From Bacteroidota bacterium (GTDB taxonomy: Bacteria > Bacteroidota > Bacteroidia > Chitinophagales > UBA8649), in the NCBI GenBank assembly GCA_003447535.1, contig DLYY01000014.1, forward strand, positions 1-13,815: a DNA stretch of 13,815 nucleotides, given 5' to 3'. Made by a program: the position numbers and the translations under genes. Shown here piece by piece: positions 8,292 to 13,815 of the stretch; position 1 is the stretch's first letter, and every line of letters begins with the position of its first letter. The notes under the pieces are model-generated. The model saw only the letters and a list, made by a program, of their open reading frames with translations, was not told the origin of the DNA and ran no database searches.

Positions 8292-8813
8292 CTAGGCCAA
8301 ATATCGTGAATCTGTGGGATGCATGTTTCCGCAAGCATCACATGTTCTTAACTCCTCACTTTCGTAAAACGTTTTGAAGACGGGGAGGAAGTCTTTCTCA
8401 ATACTTTCCAATTTGAAAAAGGCTCCATATAGTTTATGGTTACAGGATTCGCAAAACCATATAAGCCCATCTTTTTCTGCATTTTGTCGAACTTTTTCAA
8501 TGACAATGCCTAGGCTACCTTCAGGCCTTATTGGGCTGTGTGGAATAGAGGCAGGCAGGATGAAAAGCTGCCCCTCTTTAACTACAACTTCCTTTCGTTG
8601 ACCATCCTTGATCATAACTAAAGAAATATCGCCTTCAAGTTGATAGAACAACTCTTCGGTTTCATTGTAATGAAAGTCTTTTCTTGCATTGGGCCCTGCA
8701 ACAAGCATGGTGATGTAGTCCTTACTTTCCGGTGTTAGATTTCGGTTGGATACGGGTGGCTTTAGTTCGTGCCGGACCTGATTAATTACCTCTAACAGAT
8801 TGAATGCTTCCAT
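8292..8813 (-). CDS. nbaC: 3-hydroxyanthranilate 3,4-dioxygenase
   Basis: This cupin iron enzyme opens 3-hydroxyanthranilate with O2 to 2-amino-3-carboxymuconate semialdehyde, the precursor of quinolinate. From the ATG at 8813 the product has 173 residues, close to the about 174 of bacterial relatives. It begins MEAFNLLEVI, matching the family opening (PFNLxxWI). A TTG at 8834 would add seven unmatched residues and overlap the desaturase gene, so I prefer 8813. Active-site iron ligands are His48, Glu54 and His92; substrate residues are Arg44, Arg96 and Glu106. A second, rubredoxin-like iron site is given by Cys121, Cys124, Cys158 and Cys161. The 10-nt gap after the desaturase and 12-nt gap before kynureninase indicate one transcript, and the kynureninase product is this enzyme's substrate. 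The symbol haaO is used for the same enzyme. Confidence 0.95.
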   Translation of the reverse strand: MEAFNLLEVINQVRHELKPPVSNRNLTPESKDYITMLVAGPNARKDFHYNETEELFYQLEGDISLVMIKDGQRKEVVVKEGQLFILPASIPHSPIRPEGSLGIVIEKVRQNAEKDGLIWFCESCNHKLYGAFFKLESIEKDFLPVFKTFYESEELRTCDACGNMHPTDSRYLA

Positions 8814-8823
8814 AGGTAGGAAA

Positions 8824-9924
8824 TTATGTTGCAATCGGTGCTTTTCCTAATTGGTGGAGAAGTGAAAAGTGGCTTTTTAATGCTCCATAAAAGGTTACAT
8901 GTTCGTGGTAGGGAAGATTAAACTCCTTGGCCGTCTCCTTGACAATCTTTGAGATCTTACCATAATGAACGTGACATATATTGGGAAATAGATGGTGTTC
9001 AATCTGATGGTTCAGTCCTCCAACTAACCAAGTAAACAATCGACTGCCCTTTGCAAAATTTGCCGTGGTTTTTAACTGATGGATTGCCCAATTGTTTTCT
9101 AAACTACCCTCTTCATCGGGCTCTGGAAACTCAGTGTCTTCTATTACATGAGCTGGTTGAAAAACCAAAGCTAAAATAAGTCCTGCAACGAAATGTTTTA
9201 CGAAAAAGCACAAGAACCAAAACCCGAAAGAGATCTCCATGAAGTACAGTGGTAAAAAAGCGAACAAAAATAAATAAACAATTTTTACCGCAAAAATTTC
9301 TAGTAAGGCCATCCCTAGTGATTTGCCCTGCGCTTTCAGTAATTCATCTTTCTTGAAAGATGCTATTTGGACAAAATCCTTCGCCACCACCCAGTAAAAT
9401 GTCATGAGGCCATAAAAAAACCAAGCATAAATAATTTGGAACTTTTGAAATTTAAAGTGTGGTTGTCTTGGTGAAAATCGCATTAGCTTACCTGTATCAA
9501 TATCTTGATCCAATTCGCTTACATTGGTGTATGTATGATGCAAAACATTGTGTTGAATTTTCCAGTTTAAGGCATAACCACCTGCAAAATTAATTGTCAT
9601 TCCTAAAATTTTATTAACCATTTGGTTTTTGGAGTAAGAACCGTGATTTGCATCATGCATTATTGTCAGACCAACCCCAGCCATACCTACTCCCATAAAC
9701 ACCCATAGCAATACTTGAATCAATGGATTAGGGACTACACCTGCTAACATCAAAACCAATGGAGTAAAAAAGGAAGTTAAAATAATCGCTGTTTTCCATT
9801 TCATTCTAGCGTTTGCAAATTTTGAAATATTATTTTCTTTAAAATAACCATTTACACGTTTCCTCAAAACCTTATAAAATTCAGGCTTATCTTTTGTATT
9901 AAATCTTACTGTCTTTAAAGTCAT
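8824..9924 (-). CDS. Membrane fatty acid (acyl-CoA type) desaturase
   Basis: This 366-residue di-iron membrane enzyme should insert a double bond into a fatty acyl chain. It has the three histidine boxes of the delta-6/linoleoyl-CoA desaturase-like group: HDANH at 90-94, HNVLHH at 125-130 and QIEHHLFP at 307-314. The Gln at the start of the third box is typical of front-end desaturases. Hydrophobic stretches lie at about 45-62, 70-88, 164-180, 210-230 and 234-256. There is no N-terminal cytochrome b5 domain, so electrons must come from a separate donor. The regiospecificity cannot be read from the sequence. It is the first gene of the leftward cluster with the two kynurenine-pathway genes, and an exact TAnnTTTG element lies 27 nt before its ATG. 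The coupling to tryptophan breakdown is unexplained; both it and the dioxygenase need O2 and iron. Confidence 0.93.
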   Translation of the reverse strand: MTLKTVRFNTKDKPEFYKVLRKRVNGYFKENNISKFANARMKWKTAIILTSFFTPLVLMLAGVVPNPLIQVLLWVFMGVGMAGVGLTIMHDANHGSYSKNQMVNKILGMTINFAGGYALNWKIQHNVLHHTYTNVSELDQDIDTGKLMRFSPRQPHFKFQKFQIIYAWFFYGLMTFYWVVAKDFVQIASFKKDELLKAQGKSLGMALLEIFAVKIVYLFLFAFLPLYFMEISFGFWFLCFFVKHFVAGLILALVFQPAHVIEDTEFPEPDEEGSLENNWAIHQLKTTANFAKGSRLFTWLVGGLNHQIEHHLFPNICHVHYGKISKIVKETAKEFNLPYHEHVTFYGALKSHFSLLHQLGKAPIAT

Positions 9925-9950
9925 GGCTCAAAATATTACCTTATACGGTG

Positions 9951-9958
9951 CAAAGATA
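9951..9958 (-). promoter_or_regulatory. Bacteroidota-type -7 element for the desaturase-nbaC-kynU cluster
   Basis: Read on the minus strand the bases are TATCTTTG, an exact TAnnTTTG match. It would start transcription about 20 nt before the desaturase ATG. The nearest TTTG upstream lies 28 nt away, farther than the usual 19-21 nt, so the -33 element is weak or absent. Confidence 0.5.
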
Positions 9959-10166
9959 AATCATTTTATCTCCCTATTTACTGATACAAAACATAATTAC
10001 TAACATTTTTTTGAACCATATGCTGCAATTACACCCTCAAAACATAAGCTTTTACGGTATTTTGGACAATAAATTTTATTAAAATTACTATTTAAGATTA
10101 AGAATATAATTTTTTAGAAAAGCTTACTTGATACTGGTTTTAATTTTAAATGTGAGAATATAAAAC

Positions 10167-10174
10167 TAGCTTTG
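10167..10174 (+). promoter_or_regulatory. Bacteroidota-type -7 element for the DCC-family gene
   Basis: TAGCTTTG is an exact TAnnTTTG match. A TTTT tract 19 nt upstream is a three-of-four match to the -33 TTTG. The element ends 13 nt before the ATG, so the mRNA leader would be only a few bases long. Confidence 0.55.
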
Positions 10175-10187
10175 TACAAGCTTACAT

Positions 10188-10589
10188 ATGAGTAAAAAGA
10201 AACATATTATCCTCTATGACGGTGAATGTACCTTCTGCAGTTTTTGGGTAAAATTTGTACTTAAACGTGACAAGAAAGATCAATTTCGCTTCGCTTCATT
10301 GCAGTCAATGGCTGGAATTTACTATACTGACATGCATGACATCAATGAAAATGTAGATTCTGTTGTTCTCATTCACAAATCCGGAAACTCTTTAATCAAG
10401 ACAAATGCTGTATTTGAAATACTTTATCTGCTTGGTGGCTTAGGTAAATTTTTATACGGACTTAAGATTTTTCCAAGATTTACTCGGGATTTTTTTTATG
10501 ATATAATCGCCAAGATGCGCTATAAATTATTTAGACAAAAAACATGTGAATTACCTTTGAACACTGACTATAAAAATAAATTCTTGTGA
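10188..10589 (+). CDS. DCC-family (DUF393) thiol-disulfide oxidoreductase-like protein
   Basis: This 133-residue protein has the family signature near its start: LYDGECTFC with Asp11, Cys14 and Cys17, the DxxCxxC that gives the DCC family its name. It continues with FVLKRDKKDQFRFASLQS, where the family usually has a similar Arg/Phe-rich segment. It also has the C-terminal RYKLFRQKTCELP (RYxxFG...C...P in relatives), with a further Cys near residue 120. Length and domain order are normal, so it is complete. The CxxC suggests a redox role, but the substrate and reaction are not established for the family. No signal peptide is visible, so it is probably cytoplasmic. It is divergent from the desaturase and has its own promoter. 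Its TGA overlaps a GTG that opens a 27-codon reading frame. Confidence 0.9.
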   Translation: MSKKKHIILYDGECTFCSFWVKFVLKRDKKDQFRFASLQSMAGIYYTDMHDINENVDSVVLIHKSGNSLIKTNAVFEILYLLGGLGKFLYGLKIFPRFTRDFFYDIIAKMRYKLFRQKTCELPLNTDYKNKFL

Positions 10590-10669
10590 CAAAGCAATTT
10601 CTAACAGCTGAATACAATCAAGAGGATCGTTTAACTCCTTTGAGACCTTTTCAATTGGGAGTAAAATAA
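10586..10669 (+). CDS. Possible 27-residue ORF overlapping the DCC gene stop (doubtful)
   Basis: A GTG overlaps the preceding TGA in the classic GTGA arrangement and opens a 27-codon frame ending in TAA. The predicted peptide ends TPLRPFQLGVK. This loosely recalls the last beta-strand of TonB-dependent receptors, where endings such as P-R-x-F-Q-L-G-x-x are common. It could be a coupled small protein, the remnant of a receptor gene, or chance in AT-rich DNA. There is no other support, so this is a low-confidence call. Confidence 0.15.
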   Translation: MTKQFLTAEYNQEDRLTPLRPFQLGVK

Positions 10670-10754
10670 TTAAATCAGATATAGCTCCACTTATTTTTTC
10701 TAAGACCATTAATTTTATTTAGTTAATTCTTTTTTTGGTTTCGTTTAACTTTTC

Positions 10755-10785
10755 TTTGAAATCATAAAACAATGTGTTAACTTTG
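10755..10785 (+). promoter_or_regulatory. Full Bacteroidota -33/-7 promoter for the small secreted-protein gene
   Basis: TTTG at 10755-10758 and TAACTTTG at 10778-10785 are separated by 19 nt, matching the phylum's -33/-7 consensus in both parts and in spacing. The -7 element ends only 6 nt before the ATG, so the transcript is predicted to start at or next to the start codon, that is, to be leaderless or nearly so. Confidence 0.7.
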
Positions 10786-10791
10786 TAGACT

Positions 10792-11148
10792 ATGTATATA
10801 AAAACAACTTTAGTCGGTTTATTTTTCTTAACTACCTTTAACTTGACGGCTCAAACGGTAGAACAACAAAATTTTACCAACGACCTAGATATTTTTGTTG
10901 AAAAAAAAATGAAAGATTTCAGTGCTTTTGAATTGAATTTCCTCGAAACAATTGAAGACATTGAACTTACCCAAGATCATCTGACATGGAGAGCTGAGCA
11001 CCTTAAAAATTATTTGGAAGAAAGCAAAGATAATTTGACAGTTGAAGAAATAACAGATTTTGAGATTAAATTTGAAAACTACAGAGAACTATTAAAGCTT
11101 TGTAAAGAAAAGACAAGGTCTGTATATTTAAATAAAAAAAGGAGATAA
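10792..11148 (+). CDS. Small secreted protein of unknown function
   Basis: I do not recognise this 118-residue protein. Residues 1-20 form a clear signal peptide (Lys4, then a hydrophobic core ending FNLTA). Cleavage after Ala20 would leave Gln21 as the first mature residue, the pattern common for signal peptidase I substrates in Bacteroidota. The mature part of about 98 residues is highly charged and looks largely alpha-helical, with Glu/Lys-rich stretches at about 32-60 and 70-115 and a basic end (LNKKRR). It has one cysteine (about 103), no lipobox and no membrane segment, so it is probably periplasmic or released. Codon use is AT-rich like its surroundings. It has its own strong promoter and is not packed against either neighbour. 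Confidence 0.75.
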   Translation: MYIKTTLVGLFFLTTFNLTAQTVEQQNFTNDLDIFVEKKMKDFSAFELNFLETIEDIELTQDHLTWRAEHLKNYLEESKDNLTVEEITDFEIKFENYRELLKLCKEKTRSVYLNKKRR

Positions 11149-11272
11149 CAGATCAGATAGTTAAAGGAAATCTTGAATGAAGGAGCTATAAAGAGAGTTA
11201 TGCATGGATATAAGGGAAGCTTTGTCCGAAGATGAAAAAAATTAAATGAATAAAACACTTATCAACGAAAAG

Positions 11273-11280
11273 TATATTTG
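11273..11280 (+). promoter_or_regulatory. Bacteroidota-type -7 element upstream of the large surface protein
   Basis: TATATTTG matches TAnnTTTG exactly and lies 75 nt before the ATG of the large surface-protein gene. No TTTG sits at the expected -33 distance. In such AT-rich DNA a chance match is quite possible, so this is a weak call. Confidence 0.35.
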
Positions 11281-11355
11281 ACCAAAAAAAACTTTCAGTT
11301 TGGCATTAACTTCCTACTTTTTTAAAAATTTATAAACGTATTAATTCAATTGCTA

Positions 11356-13815
11356 ATGAAAAACGATGCCTTTTTAAAAATTATAATCTTAACAATATTC
11401 AATCTTTTTTTTACTGTTGGTATTTTCAGTCAAACAACCATTTGGTCCGAAGATTTTGAAACTGCTGACGATCTTGGTAAAGGTTCTGCAGGAACAAGCA
11501 CTTGTACTGCCCCCACAAGTGATAAATGGTCTTTAGATAAAAGTGGTGCAGGAATGACTAACAGCAGTGATTATTGTAAAGTTACTGATGTTGGAAACAT
11601 GAACGGAAGTCAAGAGCTAACGTGGAAAGATGTGGCAGGTAGTTCAGGTGTAATTTTAACTACAGAGTCTATTTCAATAAGCAATTATTCAAATGTTTCA
11701 ATTAGTGCTAATTTTAAAGAAGGTTATTGTGGTAGTAGTGATTACTTAAAATTTTATTCTAAAATTGATGGTGGTTCGGAAGTTGCGTTTACTACATATG
11801 GAGAAAATACAGGGTCAACACTTTCAGGAGATAATGGTGAGGCAATAGCTTCAGTTAGTGGATTAAGCGGTTCAACATTACAAATTATTATAAAAGGGAA
11901 AAACGGTAGCAGTTCTGATATGTGGTATGTTGACGATATTATTGTTTCAGGCACACCAACTGGTCCCTATATTACGACAGGATCATTGTCTAGTTCTTTT
12001 TCAACCTGTTATGGAACTGCAAGTTCTAATAGCACATTTACAGTTGAGGGAATAAATTTAACTGGTGATATTACAGTAACTGCCCCAACAGGATATGAGG
12101 TTTCAACTTCATCCGGTTCTGGATTTGGAGGTTCAGTCGCTTTGACTCCCTCCAGCGGAGCAGTCTCAACAACCACCATTTACGCGAGGCTCTCAACAAC
12201 TGCCTCAATAACAACAACTCAAAACTTTGCTTGTTCAAGTTCTGGAGCTACAACTGCAAATGTAGCTACAGGAACTGCTACAATAAATTCAAACGTTTTA
12301 TATGTATCAACTACAGGGTCTAATTCAAATTCTGGTGTGAGTAGTTCAGTCCCTTTGGCAACAATTCAGCATGCAATTGATATGGTTAGCACTAGTTGTG
12401 GCTCCGCAACAATTAATCTTGCAGATGGTACATATAATGAAAATGATATTGATATTGATTTATCTGTATCAATTATTGGTGAGAGTGAATCAGGAACTAT
12501 CATTGATAATAATGATGTTAGTGGAGAATATTGCTTCAAGGTAACTACTGTTAATTCTGATGTAAACCTTCAGAATTTGACAATTAGAGATTTTAAAGGA
12601 GGTGCAGGTTGTGCATTTTATTCATATAAAATGGACAACAAACTGGTTTTTAATTCTGTTACTTTTAATAGTTGTTACATAAACTCCACAACATATGACG
12701 GAGTAGTATTTATCTACTACGATACTGATGCGACAACATCTGATGGTGCAGATTTTGTAAACTGTACATTTTCTGATAATTATAGTGCCGAAGCTGGTTA
12801 TGGAACTGCACTATATGTAGGCTCTTACAATTATGATTATGACTACTCTGTTTTAATAACCAACTGTGTTTTTGACAATAACGACAGTGATGGTAGTGTA
12901 TATAGCTATGGTGCATGTAATATAGATCGAGGTTACAGCGCTGAGGTAACTAATTGTGTTTTTAAAAATAATACAGGTCATGGTTACAATTCAGGCTTAA
13001 GACTTCAACACATAGGTAGTTCCTCTGGAGTTGCAGGAAGGACAAAAGTTGAAAACTGCCTTTTTTTTGACAACTCCTTGTCTTTTGCTGGTGCGGCAAT
13101 GGGATTTGATGATGCGAAAGGTACTCTAACAAACTGTACTTTTGCTCAAAATTCTAATACCAACAGTGATTATTATTATGTTTCTAATTTAGATGTTAAT
13201 AGCTCAACGATAGCGGTTAATAATTGTATTTTTCAATCAGATGATTCTGGAAATGAAATGATTTCGGGAGGATCAATAAGTTATTCAATTATATATGGAG
13301 GCGCAGGTGGAGATACATATACAGACGGGGGTAATAATCTATCGAGTGATCCAGATTTTACTAACGCAAGCTCAAATGATTTTACACTGACGATCACTTC
13401 TCCAGCGGTTGATGCTGGCACCTCTGGTGGTCCAGCTTTAGATATTCTGGGAGTTACCCGAGATGGAAATCCTGACATGGGGTGTTATGAACTCATTATT
13501 TATACCTGGAGTGGAGCAGCAAATGCAGCTTGGACCAACTCATCTAACTGGACCACTGGCTCAGTGCCGACAAGTTCAGAATCTCCTGTAATCCCAGATA
13601 TTTCTGGAGGTTCAGGAAACTTCCCAACAATAACATCTGACGTTACACTTTCTGGATTAACTGTTGATGTCAATGCTATCATAAATGTAAGTTCAAATAC
13701 ACTAACACTAGCAGGAACAACTGATTTAAATGGAACAATGAACATTGCAAATGCTACAGTAAATTCAGATGGTAATTTCGATGCTACTGGAGGAACAATA
13801 GATTTTACTAATGCA
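11356..13815 (+). CDS. Large secreted beta-helix surface protein, 3' end beyond the window
   Basis: The frame is open for 820 codons from the ATG to the window edge with no stop, so this is the N-terminal part of a larger protein. Residues 1-25 are a signal peptide (VGIFS before Gln26). Residues about 28-200 (starting IWSEDFE, ending WYVDDIIVSG) look like the jelly-roll region common at the start of Bacteroidota secreted proteins. Residues about 205-312 are an Ig-like domain with TAPTGYEVSTSSGSGF. Residues about 316-430 resemble DUF1565 (LYVSTTGSNSNSG, ATIQHAID, DGTYNE). Residues about 430-680 are a parallel beta-helix with recurring N-C-x-F turns. SPAVDAG at 682-688 through MGCYE at 708-712 is a choice-of-anchor-Q-like motif. 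WSGAANAAWTNSSNW (718-732) opens another repeat region. A type IX secretion cargo or adhesin is likely, but the sorting domain is out of view. Confidence 0.9.
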   Translation, partial: MKNDAFLKIIILTIFNLFFTVGIFSQTTIWSEDFETADDLGKGSAGTSTCTAPTSDKWSLDKSGAGMTNSSDYCKVTDVGNMNGSQELTWKDVAGSSGVILTTESISISNYSNVSISANFKEGYCGSSDYLKFYSKIDGGSEVAFTTYGENTGSTLSGDNGEAIASVSGLSGSTLQIIIKGKNGSSSDMWYVDDIIVSGTPTGPYITTGSLSSSFSTCYGTASSNSTFTVEGINLTGDITVTAPTGYEVSTSSGSGFGGSVALTPSSGAVSTTTIYARLSTTASITTTQNFACSSSGATTANVATGTATINSNVLYVSTTGSNSNSGVSSSVPLATIQHAIDMVSTSCGSATINLADGTYNENDIDIDLSVSIIGESESGTIIDNNDVSGEYCFKVTTVNSDVNLQNLTIRDFKGGAGCAFYSYKMDNKLVFNSVTFNSCYINSTTYDGVVFIYYDTDATTSDGADFVNCTFSDNYSAEAGYGTALYVGSYNYDYDYSVLITNCVFDNNDSDGSVYSYGACNIDRGYSAEVTNCVFKNNTGHGYNSGLRLQHIGSSSGVAGRTKVENCLFFDNSLSFAGAAMGFDDAKGTLTNCTFAQNSNTNSDYYYVSNLDVNSSTIAVNNCIFQSDDSGNEMISGGSISYSIIYGGAGGDTYTDGGNNLSSDPDFTNASSNDFTLTITSPAVDAGTSGGPALDILGVTRDGNPDMGCYELIIYTWSGAANAAWTNSSNWTTGSVPTSSESPVIPDISGGSGNFPTITSDVTLSGLTVDVNAIINVSSNTLTLAGTTDLNGTMNIANATVNSDGNFDATGGTIDFTNA

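Noticed and set aside
8814..8834. Upstream TTG start for the dioxygenase, overlapping the desaturase by 11 nt.
   Set aside because: The seven extra residues do not match the family, whereas the ATG at 8813 gives the usual N-terminus and length.
10120..10185. 8-bp direct repeat AAGCTTAC at 10120-10127 and 10178-10185 before the DCC-family gene.
   Set aside because: Short, in AT-rich DNA, and the second copy overlaps the region right at the start codon; no reason to prefer an operator over chance.
11149..11272. Short frames between the small secreted protein and the large surface protein (for example from the ATGs near 11177, 11202 and 11206).
   Set aside because: All stop within about 15 codons and none resembles a known protein; treated as spacer.
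11754..13745. Several minus-strand frames of 65-81 codons opposite the large surface protein.
   Set aside because: Low-complexity, Ser/Thr-coding repeats produce open antisense frames; the plus frame has a signal peptide, domains and 820 continuous codons.

Overview
The window looks like chromosome from a member of the Bacteroidota, most likely an aerobic flavobacterium-like organism. Five exact copies of the Bacteroidota -7 promoter element TAnnTTTG lie upstream of genes. No start codon has a convincing Shine-Dalgarno sequence. Both predicted secreted proteins have short signal peptides that would leave glutamine as the first mature residue. The right edge carries a modular beta-helix surface protein of the kind common in this phylum. 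No genus can be named from the sequence alone.

Region 1 (1-6571, read leftward) is a tight four-gene cluster: 2-oxoglutarate dehydrogenase E1 (sucA), its E2 partner (sucB), an M28 / glutaminyl-cyclase-like lipoprotein, and a membrane-anchored spermidine-synthase-like protein. The spacings are 20 nt, a 1-nt TAATG overlap and a 14-nt overlap, so a single transcript is likely. The first two genes supply the TCA-cycle step 2-oxoglutarate to succinyl-CoA. E3 (lpd) is not here. The last two have no obvious metabolic link to the first two. A perfect 9-bp hairpin lies beyond the last gene.

Region 2 (6572-7076) holds divergent promoter space followed by rpsT (ribosomal protein S20), read rightward.

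Region 3 (7095-9924, read leftward) is a second tight cluster: a three-histidine-box fatty acid desaturase, 3-hydroxyanthranilate 3,4-dioxygenase and kynureninase. The last two are consecutive steps of tryptophan breakdown towards quinolinate and NAD. Kynureninase starts at a GTG, lacks the usual N-terminal segment, and lies in the same reading frame as the dioxygenase, separated only by one TAG stop.

Region 4 (9925-13815, read rightward) is visibly more AT-rich and less densely coded. It holds a DCC-family (DUF393) thiol-disulfide oxidoreductase-like protein, a small secreted helical protein of unknown function, and the first 820 codons of a large secreted protein that runs off the window. 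The large protein carries a signal peptide, a jelly-roll-like N-terminal region, an Ig-like domain, a DUF1565/parallel beta-helix region, a choice-of-anchor-Q-like motif and the start of a further repeat region. It is probably a type IX secretion system cargo, but its C-terminus is not visible. I saw no tRNA, rRNA, CRISPR array, insertion sequence or phage gene. The most notable points are the in-frame TAG between the two kynurenine-pathway genes, the pairing of a glutaminyl-cyclase-like lipoprotein with Q-terminal secreted proteins, near-leaderless promoters in region 4, and the unfinished surface protein.
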